NCBI RefSeq assembly: GCF_001182895.1
Contig: NZ_LFQR01000042.1
Coordinates: forward strand, 62,001 to 126,000
Length of the DNA: 64,000 bases
Direction of reading: 5' to 3'
Source of the DNA: Frateuria defendens
GTDB taxonomy: Bacteria; Pseudomonadota; Gammaproteobacteria; Xanthomonadales; Rhodanobacteraceae
The notes under the pieces were generated by a model. That model was given only the letters and a program-made list of their open reading frames with translations, ran no database searches and had not been told where the DNA came from. Of the stretch, positions 8,263 through 16,193 are shown piece by piece. Numbering within the stretch: position 1 is the stretch's first letter; every line of letters starts with the position of its first letter. The translations under genes and the position numbers were made by a program.

Positions 8263-8789
8263 ACCGCAACTACACCGACGACCCCGACCACGACTACGGC
8301 CCCAGCCGCAGCCAGCAGCGCCGCGACGCGCTGGCGGTGCTGACGCTGGCCAGCCAGCTGGTGGAGCTGGCGCCGAGCAAGCTCGCCAAGATCGAGCTGC
8401 CGGAGGACGTGCGCGAGGAAATCGCCAACGTGCGGCGGATCACGGCGCACATCGCGCGCAAGCGCCAGCTGGCGTTTCTCGCCAAGCTGATGCGCAAGCA
8501 CGGCGAGGACGCCTTCGACGCCGCCCGCGCCGCGCTGGGCGAGAACCGCGAATTGCAGCGGCGGGAGGCCGCCGCCCTGCACCGCCTCGAGGCCCTGCGC
8601 GAGCGGCTGCTGGAGGACGAGGAGGCGCTGTCCGGCGTGATCGCGCAGTACCCGCAGGTGGACCGCCAGCACCTGCGCTCGCTGGTGCGCCAGGCGCGCA
8701 GCGAGCGCGCCGGCGGCAAGCCGGCGCGGGCCTACCGCGAACTGTTCCAGACGCTGAAGGCGCTCGAGGCGGAGGCCGGAGCGGACTGA
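8259..8789 (+). CDS. darP: Ribosome biogenesis factor DarP/YjgA (DUF615)
   Basis: 176 residues, all-helical and highly charged, matching the YjgA/DUF615 family (start GPSRSQQRRDALAVLTLASQLVEL; later IAHIARKRQLAFLAKLMR-like and LRSLVRQARSER). In E. coli DarP binds late large-subunit precursors and supports 50S assembly. The GTG start at 8259 overlaps the preceding stop. yjgA-pmbA neighbourhood is conserved in E. coli; here DUF1653 is inserted and pmbA is divergent. Confidence 0.9.
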   Translation: MNRNYTDDPDHDYGPSRSQQRRDALAVLTLASQLVELAPSKLAKIELPEDVREEIANVRRITAHIARKRQLAFLAKLMRKHGEDAFDAARAALGENRELQRREAAALHRLEALRERLLEDEEALSGVIAQYPQVDRQHLRSLVRQARSERAGGKPARAYRELFQTLKALEAEAGAD

Positions 8790-8874
8790 CCGGACGCCAT
8801 CCGGCGCCGGGCGTTCCGCCTCCGTCATTGTCCATGTTGCAGTGCGAGATGGCCGATCGGGGCGCACGCTGTAC

Positions 8875-8892
8875 ATTTGGATCGGTTCAAAT
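8875..8892. promoter_or_regulatory. Candidate LacI-family operator
   Basis: ATTTGGATCGGTTCAAAT is an 18-bp near-palindrome with 7 of 9 base pairs matching and a central CG, the form expected of LacI/GalR-family operators. It lies immediately upstream of the preferred repressor start, so autoregulation of the repressor-permease-kinase unit is likely. It also argues against the longer in-frame starts at 8834 and 8849, which would put the operator inside the coding sequence. Confidence 0.5.
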
Positions 8893-8908
8893 CACCGACT
8901 CCGCCGCC

Positions 8909-9961
8909 TTGGACAGCCTGCCCACCCGCCACAAGGTCACCGTGACCGACATCGCCGCCGGCTGCGGCGTGTCGCGCGCCACCGTATCGCTGGTGCTGCG
9001 CGGCAGCCCGCTGGTCAGTCGCGACACCCGCGCGCGGGTGCAGGAGGAATTGCGCCGGCAAGGCTACATCTACAACCGCGCGGCGGCCAACCTGCGCCGG
9101 CAGACCTCCTCCAGCATCGCGCTGGTGATCAACGACCTGGCCAACCCGTTCTTCGCCGAGTTCGCCGCGGGCGTGGACGATGCGCTGGGCGCCGCCAACC
9201 TGGTCACCCTGCTCGGCACCAGCGGCGAATCGGGCACGCGCCAGCAGGCCGTGCTCGGCTCGCTGCTCGAGCACGCGCCCGGCGGCCTGATCCTCTCCCC
9301 CGCCGAGGGCAGCAAGGCGGCCGACGTGCTGGCGGCGGTGGGCGCGCAGACGCCGCTGCTGCTGTTCAACCGCGACCTCGACGGCGAGCTGCCCGAGGGC
9401 CTGCCGTGGGACCGCCTGCTGCTGGACAACCGCCGCGGCGCCCGGCTCGCCACCGCGCACCTGATCGCGCAGGGCCACCGGCGCATCGCCTTCTTCGGCG
9501 GCCACGTCGACTCCATGCCGTTCCGCGAACGCCACGCCGGCTACCTGGAGGCCATGTACGAGGCCTGCCTGCCGGTGGCGCCGCACTGGCTGGTCGAGAA
9601 CGCCTCGACCCGGCTGGAGGCCGCCGCCCAATGTCCGCGCCTGTTCGCCGCCGAGCCGGCACCGACCGCCGCGATCTGCTACAACGATGCGGTGGCGCTG
9701 GGCCTGATGCTCGGCCTGCGCCAGCGGGGGCTGGTCCCCGGCCGCGATTTCGCGCTGACCGGCTTCGACGACATCGCCGAAGCCGCCCTGAGCACACCCG
9801 CCCTGACCACGCTGTCCGCCGCTCCGCGTGAGCGTGGCCGGCAGGCGGCGGAACTGATCCTGGCCCGGCTGCGCGCCCCGCACGCCGCGCCGCAAACCGT
9901 TGTCGCACCGGTCCAACTGGTGGTGCGCGACAGCAGCCCTTCTCCACTCCCCCGCCACTGA
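8909..9961 (+). CDS. LacI/GalR-family transcriptional repressor of the sugar locus
   Basis: The protein has an N-terminal LacI helix-turn-helix (VTDIAAGCGVSRATVSLVLRG, about residues 12-33) with hinge (YNRAAANLRR), then a periplasmic-binding-protein-like sensor domain (SIALVINDLANPFFAEFAAG through TALTTLSAAPRERGRQAAELIL). The start is uncertain: TTG at 8909 (350 aa) gives a family-like N-terminus; ATG at 8849 and ATG at 8834 are in frame, but none has a clear ribosome site. The FHS permease and fructokinase follow within 12 and 10 bp. The arrangement suggests a sucrose/fructose-type regulator like Xanthomonas SuxR or Shewanella ScrR, by context only. Confidence 0.85.
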   Translation: MDSLPTRHKVTVTDIAAGCGVSRATVSLVLRGSPLVSRDTRARVQEELRRQGYIYNRAAANLRRQTSSSIALVINDLANPFFAEFAAGVDDALGAANLVTLLGTSGESGTRQQAVLGSLLEHAPGGLILSPAEGSKAADVLAAVGAQTPLLLFNRDLDGELPEGLPWDRLLLDNRRGARLATAHLIAQGHRRIAFFGGHVDSMPFRERHAGYLEAMYEACLPVAPHWLVENASTRLEAAAQCPRLFAAEPAPTAAICYNDAVALGLMLGLRQRGLVPGRDFALTGFDDIAEAALSTPALTTLSAAPRERGRQAAELILARLRAPHAAPQTVVAPVQLVVRDSSPSPLPRH

Positions 9962-9973
9962 TCCGGAATTTCC

Positions 9974-11296
9974 ATGGCCTTCACCCCTACCCCGGCTCCG
10001 GGGACCTCCCCGACCGACGCGCCGCGCTACACCTACTACCCGGCCGCGCTGATCGCGCTGACCACGATCTTCTTCATCTGGGGCTTCCTGACCAGCCTCA
10101 ACGACATTCTGGTGCCGCACCTCAAGGCGGTGTTCGAGCTGAACTACACCCAGGCCATGCTGGTGCAGTTCACCTTCTTCGGCGCCTATTTCCTGATGTC
10201 GCTGCCGGCCGGCCGGCTGGTGACCGCGCTCGGCTACAAGAAGAGCATCGTGGCGGGCCTCGGCATCGCCGGCATCGGCGCGGCGGGCTTCTGGCCGGCG
10301 GCGGCGCTGCACCTGTACCCGGCCTTCCTCGGCGCGCTGTTCGTGCTGGCCACCGGCATCACCGTGCTGCAGGTGGCGGCCAACCCCTACGTGGCGTTGC
10401 TCGGCCCGGAGAAGACCAGCTCCAGCCGCCTCACCCTGGCGCAGGCGCTCAACTCCGCCGGCACCGCGGTGGCGCCGACCTTCGGCGGCCTGCTGATCCT
10501 CTCCACCACGGTGAAGAGCTCCGACCAGGTGGCCCAGCTGCCGGTGGCCGAGCAGCTCGCCTACCGCGCGCAGGAGGCGCAGGCCGTGCAGGGCCCGTAC
10601 ATCGGCCTGGCCGTGGTGCTGTTCCTGCTGGCGCTGTTCGTGATGCTGTTCCGCCTGCCGGCGCTGGAGCAGGAGCAGGCCGGCGGCGATTCGGACAGCG
10701 GCCAGCACAGCCTGCGCGATGCGCTGCGCCATCCGCACGTGCTGTTCGGCGTGCTGGCAATCTTCTTCTACGTGGGCGGCGAGGTGTCGCTCGGCAGCTT
10801 CATGGTCAACTACTTGTCGATGCCGGACATCGGCCACATGACCGAGCAGCAGGCCTCGCACTACGTGTCGCTGTACTGGGGCGGCGCGATGGTCGGCCGC
10901 TTCGTCGGCTCGGCGCTGATGGCGGTGATCTCGCCGCGCAAGCTGCTGGCCCTGTTCGCCACCATCAACGCGCTGCTGGTCGTCACCACCATGTCGAGCA
11001 GCGGCAGCCTGGCGGTGTACAGCATCGTGGCGATCGGCCTGTTCAACTCGATCATGTTCCCGACCATCTTCTCGCTCGGCATCGAGCGGCTGGGGCCGCT
11101 GACCAGCAAGGCCTCCAGCCTGCTGATCATGGCCATCGTCGGCGGCGCGCTGATCCCCACCCTGCAGGGCGTGCTGGCCGACCGCATCGGCGTGCAGCAT
11201 GCGTTCTTCCTGCCGCTGCTGTGCTACGCCTACATCGTGTTCTACGGCCTGCGCGGCTCGCGCGTGGTCACCGTCACGCCCACCTCCGGCCACTGA
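9974..11296 (+). CDS. FHS-family sugar:proton symporter (FucP/GluP type)
   Basis: 440-residue 12-helix major facilitator of the fucose-galactose-glucose symporter family. The first helix carries the family hallmark FFIWGFLTSLNDILVPHLK; LQVAANPYVALLGP and GGALIPTLQG are also typical. The predicted role is inner-membrane uptake of a hexose or disaccharide, feeding the fructokinase 10 bp downstream and controlled by the LacI-type repressor 12 bp upstream. Substrate cannot be read from sequence; fructose or sucrose is the best guess from context. Confidence 0.9.
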   Translation: MAFTPTPAPGTSPTDAPRYTYYPAALIALTTIFFIWGFLTSLNDILVPHLKAVFELNYTQAMLVQFTFFGAYFLMSLPAGRLVTALGYKKSIVAGLGIAGIGAAGFWPAAALHLYPAFLGALFVLATGITVLQVAANPYVALLGPEKTSSSRLTLAQALNSAGTAVAPTFGGLLILSTTVKSSDQVAQLPVAEQLAYRAQEAQAVQGPYIGLAVVLFLLALFVMLFRLPALEQEQAGGDSDSGQHSLRDALRHPHVLFGVLAIFFYVGGEVSLGSFMVNYLSMPDIGHMTEQQASHYVSLYWGGAMVGRFVGSALMAVISPRKLLALFATINALLVVTTMSSSGSLAVYSIVAIGLFNSIMFPTIFSLGIERLGPLTSKASSLLIMAIVGGALIPTLQGVLADRIGVQHAFFLPLLCYAYIVFYGLRGSRVVTVTPTSGH

Positions 11297-11306
11297 GGCG
11301 ACACCG

Positions 11307-12323
11307 ATGGCTCATGACATCCTCTGCTTCGGCGAAGCGCTGATCGACTTCCACAGCGAGGGCCGCAACGAGCGCGGCTTCCCGCGCGCCTTCGTACCGT
11401 TCGCCGGCGGCGCGCCGGCCAATGTGGCGGTGGCGGTGGCCCGCCTGGGCGGCCGCGGCGCCTTCGTCGGCATGCTGGGTTCGGACCTGTTCGGCAACCT
11501 GCTGCTGGACAGCCTGAACGCCGCCGGCGTCGACTGCCGCGGCGTGGCACGCACCGGCGAGGCCAATACCGCGCTCGCCTTCGTCGCCCACGACGCCCGC
11601 GGCGAGCGCAGCTTCACCTTCTACCGCCCGCCTTCCGCCGATCTGCTATTCCGTCCGCAGCACTTCCGCGAGGACAGCTTCCGCGACGCGGCGGTGCTCC
11701 ACGTCTGCTCCAACAGCCTCACCGACCCGGCGCTGGCCGAGACCACCCGCGAGGGCATGCGCCGCGCCCGGGCGGCCAGCGCGCTGGTCAGCTGCGACCT
11801 CAACCTGCGCCCGGCGCTGTGGCCGCGCGAGGTGGACCCGCGCAGCGAAGTGTGGCCGACGCTGGCCCTGGCCGACCTGGTGAAGCTGAGCAAGGAAGAA
11901 TTCGCCTGGCTGGCGACGGAAGGCGAGGAAGCCGCGCTGGAGCGCCTGTGGCAGGGCCGTACGCGGCTCCTGATCGTCACCGATGCCGACCAGCCGATCC
12001 GCTGGTTCCACCCCGACGCCGAGGGCGTGCTGCCGGTCTACGCGGTGCCGATGATCGACAGCACCGCCGCGGGCGATGCCTTCGTCGGCGGCCTGCTGCA
12101 TCGCCTGGCGCTCGACGGCGTCGCCAGCGGCGCGGCCCTCGACCAGCTGGTGAGCGAGCTGCCCCGCCTGCACACCACCCTGCGCTTCGCCGCCGCCTGC
12201 GGCGCGATCACGGTGACGCGCCAGGGCTCTTTCACGGCGATGCCGGAAGAATCGGAGGTGCTGGCCTTCATGGAAACGCCCGCGGTGCCGGCCTCGCAGG
12301 TAAGCGCGTCCGCGACACACTGA
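11307..12323 (+). CDS. PfkB-family carbohydrate kinase (fructokinase-like)
   Basis: 338 residues with the ribokinase/PfkB fold: N-terminal CFGEALIDFH, substrate motif FAGGAPANVAVAVARLGG, and the catalytic second signature, here DSTAAGDAFVGGLL with the base aspartate at the GD. The usual form is DTTGAGDAF, so G-to-A and T-to-S changes are present next to the anion hole. Probably phosphorylates fructose to fructose-6-phosphate. Last gene of the repressor-permease-kinase unit; the coding end is followed by a run of nine C and then the island. Confidence 0.88.
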   Translation: MAHDILCFGEALIDFHSEGRNERGFPRAFVPFAGGAPANVAVAVARLGGRGAFVGMLGSDLFGNLLLDSLNAAGVDCRGVARTGEANTALAFVAHDARGERSFTFYRPPSADLLFRPQHFREDSFRDAAVLHVCSNSLTDPALAETTREGMRRARAASALVSCDLNLRPALWPREVDPRSEVWPTLALADLVKLSKEEFAWLATEGEEAALERLWQGRTRLLIVTDADQPIRWFHPDAEGVLPVYAVPMIDSTAAGDAFVGGLLHRLALDGVASGAALDQLVSELPRLHTTLRFAAACGAITVTRQGSFTAMPEESEVLAFMETPAVPASQVSASATH

Positions 12324-12590
12324 ACGGGATGGCCTTCCCCCCCCCTCGACCTTGGCGTCATAGCGTCGTGAAGCCGCATGCCAAGTGACGGCGGCAAACG
12401 TCCACGACTCGCGGGCGAGGGATCGGGTTGAAGGTGGGCATGCACAACCGCTGCACCTAGCACGACGGCGGTGACGGGGCGTGGTGCTCGCTTGAAGCGG
12501 GCGGATCGCTGTAAGGCGATTCCAGGTGACCGGCAACGATCGACCTGCCCAGTACACCAGGATCGGGACGAGGTCTGCCCGCGAGTCGGC

Positions 12591-12710
12591 GCCAAACAGG
12601 CCAAGGCGCATGTGTTCGAGTACATCGAGGTTGACTACAATCAAACCCGGCTCCACTCGACCTTGGGCTACCTCAGCCCGGAACAGTTCGAGCTATCCCA
12701 TGCCGCTTAG
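12591..12710 (+). pseudogene. IS3-family transposase OrfB, C-terminal remnant
   Basis: Forty codons ending in TAG encode [18 protein letters not shown] followed by the classic IS3 end [15 protein letters not shown]. This is the C-terminus of the DDE integrase core; everything upstream, including the catalytic acidic residues, is gone. The remnant marks the left edge of the low-GC island. The 250 bp before it (12340-12590) hold no recognisable gene and may be decayed mobile DNA. Confidence 0.85.
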
Positions 12711-12715
12711 GCGAG

Positions 12716-12740
12716 TGTCCGCGAATCAGGGGCAAGATCA
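12716..12740 (+). repeat. Probable right terminal repeat of the decayed IS3 element
   Basis: TGTCCGCGAATCAGG followed by GGCAAGATCA starts 5 bp after the transposase stop. TGTCC...GGCAAGATCA-type ends are usual for IS3-family elements. The matching left end is not visible, consistent with a 5' deletion. The assignment rests on position and resemblance. Confidence 0.5.
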
Positions 12741-12774
12741 GTTCACGCTGATCTCCTGTTGGTGGTCACCATCT

Positions 12775-12957
12775 ATGCTGCTCGCTTGCGCAGTTTCGCC
12801 GTTCGTGACGAGACCTTTCGGACTTAAAGACTTCTTCTTTTCCGGGTTCTTGCTGATTCCCATCGTGGAGCTCGTGCTCGCTACGCATTTACGGCAAATG
12901 TGGCGTCGTGGGGGCTCGAAGCTGCGCGGTGGGTCAAGCCTGGCCTGTATGGCTTGA
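12775..12957 (+). CDS. Small hypothetical ORF with one hydrophobic segment
   Basis: A 60-codon frame with one possible membrane segment (FFFSGFLLIPIVELVLA) and a basic C-terminus. I see no strong ribosome site and recognise no family. It lies in the 470-bp stretch between the IS3 end and the secreted-protein gene, where nothing else is identifiable apart from a promoter candidate near 13150. It may be a relic. Confidence 0.2.
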   Translation: MLLACAVSPFVTRPFGLKDFFFSGFLLIPIVELVLATHLRQMWRRGGSKLRGGSSLACMA

Positions 12958-13131
12958 TTGTATGGCTACCGCCCGAAGAACCCCGGTCTATGGGAATGGT
13001 GGGGTGGACTACGCTTGTGACCCTCGACCCGGAGAGAAAAAAACATCTGGTCTGGTGAAGGCTGGTCAGGTCGTTGGCGTCCGCGTTAAGCAACATCCTT
13101 GAACTGCTTCCCGAATTCGATTGCCTGATCT

Positions 13132-13159
13132 TTCAAGGCCCGTCGCGTCCAGCTATAAC
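13132..13159 (+). promoter_or_regulatory. Candidate promoter of the effector/immunity pair
   Basis: TTCAAG (13132-13137), a 16-bp spacer and TATAAC (13154-13159) resemble sigma70 -35/-10 boxes, about 50 bp before the first gene of the pair. The AT-rich surrounding and the AAGGAG ribosome site at 13201-13206 support a transcription start here. Not experimentally known. Confidence 0.35.
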
Positions 13160-13212
13160 CGCTAGCTTAAGATGCGACACGACGGATATCCCGAGAAATC
13201 AAGGAGCTATTG

Positions 13213-13833
13213 ATGACAGAACAACGCCCCCGCCTGCGCGCCATCCCGCGCACGATGCGCTATCCGGGTTTACCTCTTGTCGCCCTAGCATTGCTCCTGG
13301 CTGCTCCACTCGTCAGTAAGGCGGCAAAGGTTCCTGCCAACTTTGAGAAATATGCCACGACGGATGTCGGTAGCGGACTAAGCTGTGTTGTCGGTGCGAC
13401 AACCAGCAAAGGAGAGAGCTCGGATGAACGCGCCTATGTGTATTTGGAGGAATCCGCGTCGCACAAAATACGCTGGATTACATCGATTCCTGTGCGCCCC
13501 GGTTGGTACCAGAATCGCGCATCACACTGCGTGGCAGCCGGCGACTCCATCTATGCTCTCGTCCAGTCCGACACTAATGCCGTACCGGTGCTGTCGCAGA
13601 CATTGATCAGCATAGCGACGCTAAACCAAGCTAGCGGTCATATGGAGGCGAATGACATAGTGAAAGTGCCGGACCTGAAGGGTGCCCACACAGTCTTCGT
13701 TTACGACGGTGCTGAAAATTTTCGCTTTGAAGACGGAAAAATCGTTGTAGCCGGAGAATGGGCGACAAAGGGTGACGCTGCCGACACGCGCACACCGTTC
13801 AAGACCAGTGTACCGGTAGCGATTTCACACTAA
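13213..13833 (+). CDS. Secreted protein of unknown family; putative immunity protein (X-Tfi) for the downstream effector
   Basis: 206 residues from an ATG 6 bp after AAGGAG. A basic N-terminus and hydrophobic stretch (about 19-33, LPLVALALLLAAPLV) ending SKA-AK make a Sec signal peptide with cleavage near residue 37. There is no lipobox cysteine. The mature part is about 170 residues, looks beta-rich, and has two cysteines (C58, C106) that could form a disulphide. I recognise no domain. It ends 25 bp before a T4SS-effector-like peptidoglycan hydrolase, and Xanthomonas X-Tfe effectors are paired with periplasmic inhibitors, so an inhibitor role is inferred from position and export. GC is clearly lower than in flanking genes (31 of 60 bases at 13441-13500). 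Confidence 0.6.
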   Translation: MTEQRPRLRAIPRTMRYPGLPLVALALLLAAPLVSKAAKVPANFEKYATTDVGSGLSCVVGATTSKGESSDERAYVYLEESASHKIRWITSIPVRPGWYQNRASHCVAAGDSIYALVQSDTNAVPVLSQTLISIATLNQASGHMEANDIVKVPDLKGAHTVFVYDGAENFRFEDGKIVVAGEWATKGDAADTRTPFKTSVPVAISH

Positions 13834-13858
13834 AGCCTTTGTGACAAGGAGAGTGCAA

Positions 13859-15025
13859 ATGACGACCCCGCAACAGCAGTTCATCGCCGACATATATCCA
13901 GCCGCAAAAAACCTGTCAGACAAAACAGGAAATTCGTTAGAGCTGATTCTGGCCCAGACGGCGCTTGAGACCGGCTGGGGTCAGCACGTATTGCCGGGCA
14001 CCAAGAATCTTTACAACATCAAAGCAGACGCGAGTTGGCACGGGAAAACGGCCGAGTTCACGGTGCCCGAAGTCGACGATGCGGGTAACACGTACATGTC
14101 GAAGGAGAAGTTTCGCGTGTACGACTCGTATGCGGACTCAGTGGCGGATCGCGGAAACTTCCTGGCCGATAATCCTCGATACGCGAAAGCGGGTCTCTTC
14201 GACCCGGGTGTGAAGGGGGATCTGGAAAAGGAGGCCGCGGCTATGGCGAAAGCGGGATATGCCACCGACAAGTCGTATGCCGATAAGCTCATTCAGACGG
14301 GTCACGGTCCTACACTGCGAGCCGGGATCGCACTGGCCGAAGGCAAGTCTCCCCAGGCTCATGACAAAGAGCACAATGGTGTTGTTCGCAAGGGGGATCG
14401 AGGCGATGCCGTTGGCGGCGTTCAGGCGTCGCTCGCGTCTCTCGGATACAAGGACGCACACGGCAACCCACTCAAGCCTGATTTGGCGTTTGGTCCCGGT
14501 ACCGATTTTGCTGTGAAGGCCTTTCAGCACGATCACGGGCTGCGTCCCGACGGAGTGGTGGGGAAGGCGACGCTCGCATCGATGGCTGAGGCAGTGGTGG
14601 CACAGAAGGTGCCGAGCATGATGGACGTCGGTCACCCGGCCAAAGGGATGTACGACCAAGCATTCCAGTGCGTGGCGCAGCTCGACAAGGACCACCAGCG
14701 AGAGACGGGTCCGCATAGCCAGATGCTCTCGGGAAGCCTGGTCTCAGCCGCTACGGCCGCTGGATTCAACCGCATCGATCACGTCGTTCTCTCGGATGAT
14801 GCAAGCCGCGCCTACGCGGTCCAAGGGGCTCTTAATTCGCCCTTCAAGCAATATACCGACGTGGATGTCATGCAAGCCGTCCAGACGCCGCTCCAGCAAA
14901 GCAGCGCAGAGGCCTTGACGCACATTCAGGCCAATGAGCAGGCGCAAGTTCAGCAGGCCCAGGTGCAAACGGTTCAGCAGCCACTTCAGGACATACAGCC
15001 CCAGGCGCCTTCCATTCAGCGCTAG
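13859..15025 (+). CDS. Putative X-T4SS antibacterial effector: glucosaminidase (GH73-like), PG_binding_1 and XVIPCD domains
   Basis: 388 residues, AAGGAGAG ribosome site. Residues about 5-160 are a FlgJ/GH73-type glucosaminidase with the catalytic glutamate E37 in ALETGWGQ and the fold motif KNLYNIK. Residues about 174-245 are a PG_binding_1 domain (VRKGDRGDAVGGVQ, FGPGT, LRPDGVVGKAT). Residues about 258-355 match the XVIPCD signal that Xanthomonadales use to dock effectors on VirD4: HPAKGMYDQAF, LDKDHQR, then GFNRIDHVVLSDD, YAVQG and a VQTPLQQS motif, with a Gln-rich tail. No Sec signal, as expected for a T4SS substrate. It would degrade target-cell peptidoglycan; the upstream secreted protein is the likely inhibitor. 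No T4SS genes are in the window. Confidence 0.85.
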   Translation: MTTPQQQFIADIYPAAKNLSDKTGNSLELILAQTALETGWGQHVLPGTKNLYNIKADASWHGKTAEFTVPEVDDAGNTYMSKEKFRVYDSYADSVADRGNFLADNPRYAKAGLFDPGVKGDLEKEAAAMAKAGYATDKSYADKLIQTGHGPTLRAGIALAEGKSPQAHDKEHNGVVRKGDRGDAVGGVQASLASLGYKDAHGNPLKPDLAFGPGTDFAVKAFQHDHGLRPDGVVGKATLASMAEAVVAQKVPSMMDVGHPAKGMYDQAFQCVAQLDKDHQRETGPHSQMLSGSLVSAATAAGFNRIDHVVLSDDASRAYAVQGALNSPFKQYTDVDVMQAVQTPLQQSSAEALTHIQANEQAQVQQAQVQTVQQPLQDIQPQAPSIQR

Positions 15026-15144
15026 ATCCATTGCTGGGGCCGCCGGGCGCGGCCCCGGTCCCCGGCTGGGGGAGGGCGATGCTTGCAGTCGGCAGCTAAC
15101 AGGGGGCACACGCACATACAAGCCCAACGCTGGCTCTAACTAGT

Positions 15145-15166
15145 CCTGGTTAGCGACGACGCTCAG
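15145..15166 (+). repeat. IS1595 terminal inverted repeat, left
   Basis: 22-bp end starting CCTGGTTAGCG; pairs with 16194-16215 with one mismatch (fifth base, G here, A in the partner). Confidence 0.88.
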
Positions 15167-16125
15167 TCATGAAAATTGTCGACGGCGCGCAATTTCGGCT
15201 CAGGCCAAGGCTTGCACAGGGTCATGGCGCGGGCCAGCCGCGGCAGTAACTCGGCGAGGCGAAAGCGGCGGTTGAAGCGGTAGGCGGCTTCGGCCAGATA
15301 GCGCCGCGCGTACTTGACCTGGCCTATGGCGTGGTAGCAGCCGCTGATGGCACGCTTGACGTGGCCGAGCACCACGTTCGCCCAACGTGCGCCCTTGACC
15401 TCGGTCGCGGCGCGACCGCCCGTGGTTTCCAGCACGGTGTGCGCATGATCCAGCGCGACGACACGCCGGAAGCAGCCCAGCCCGTCGCTGAAGACTTCCG
15501 CATCCGGCGCCAGTCGGCGCTGGCCCCAGTCGGTGAGCGAAGCATTGTCGAAGCTGCGCACCGGCTCGATCACGGCAAAGGTCGGATGCTCCAGCCGCTC
15601 GTCAGTGGCCACCGCCATGACGAACGGCTGCTTGTTCTCCGAGCCGCGCCCCGGCTTGCCGCCGTTGCGCTCGCCGCCGAGGTAGGCATCGTCGATTTGC
15701 ACGAAGCCCGCGAGCTGGCGCGGTTCCTCGCGCTCGGTCATGGTCTGCATGATCTTGTGCTTGAGCTTCCAGGCGGTGTCGTAGCACACGCCCAGATGCC
15801 ACTTCAGTTCCAGCGCGGCCATGTTGGTCTTGCTGCCGGTCAACAGGTGCATGGCCAGGAACCACGTCGTCAGCGGCAGCTTGCTACCCTCGAACACCGT
15901 GCCGCTGGTCAGCGTGGTCTGATGCCGGCAGGCGCGGCACTGGTAGTACACCCGGCCCGCGCGGCGAAACCGCGACCGAGGCCGACTGTGGCACTTCGGG
16001 CAGCGAAACCCCTGCGGCCAGCGCGCCCGGTACAGCGCCCGGTAGCACTTGGCCTCGGTCCCGTATCGCTCGATGAACTGCGCCATCGACAACCCCACCT
16101 GGAACGGCACCGGGTTCATGGCCAT
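15163..16125 (-). CDS. IS1595-family (ISXO2-like) transposase
   Basis: 320 residues from the ATG at 16125 behind GGCGGAGAG (an in-frame ATG at 16119 is also possible; the longer frame begins in the inverted-repeat side). An N-terminal zinc ribbon has CPKC (C42/C45) and CRAC (C63/C66); the DDE domain follows, with the ISXO2 hallmark VQIDDAYLGGERNGGKPGRG and a later FSDGLGCF. The C-terminal region (YHAIGQVKYARRYLAEAAYRFNRR) is intact, so the transposase looks functional. Confidence 0.93.
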   Translation of the reverse strand: MAMNPVPFQVGLSMAQFIERYGTEAKCYRALYRARWPQGFRCPKCHSRPRSRFRRAGRVYYQCRACRHQTTLTSGTVFEGSKLPLTTWFLAMHLLTGSKTNMAALELKWHLGVCYDTAWKLKHKIMQTMTEREEPRQLAGFVQIDDAYLGGERNGGKPGRGSENKQPFVMAVATDERLEHPTFAVIEPVRSFDNASLTDWGQRRLAPDAEVFSDGLGCFRRVVALDHAHTVLETTGGRAATEVKGARWANVVLGHVKRAISGCYHAIGQVKYARRYLAEAAYRFNRRFRLAELLPRLARAMTLCKPWPEPKLRAVDNFHD

Positions 16126-16193
16126 GATGGCTCTCCGCCTCGTAACATGGCCCGAGGCTGTGCCGCTCACGTCTCACATCACGCGACAGCCGG

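Noticed and set aside
8834-8908. Longer N-terminus for the LacI-type repressor from ATG 8834 or 8849
   Set aside because: The extra residues do not look like a LacI N-terminus, have no ribosome site and would contain the operator palindrome.
12958-13130. Possible IS110-type end or small ORF encoding MGNGGVDYACDPRPGE
   Set aside because: No transposase sequence or inverted repeat could be identified; too weak to call.
13859-15025. Alternative reading of the glucosaminidase as a phage endolysin or flagellar FlgJ
   Set aside because: The XVIPCD-like C-terminus, the adjacent secreted protein and the absence of phage or flagellar neighbours favour a secreted effector.
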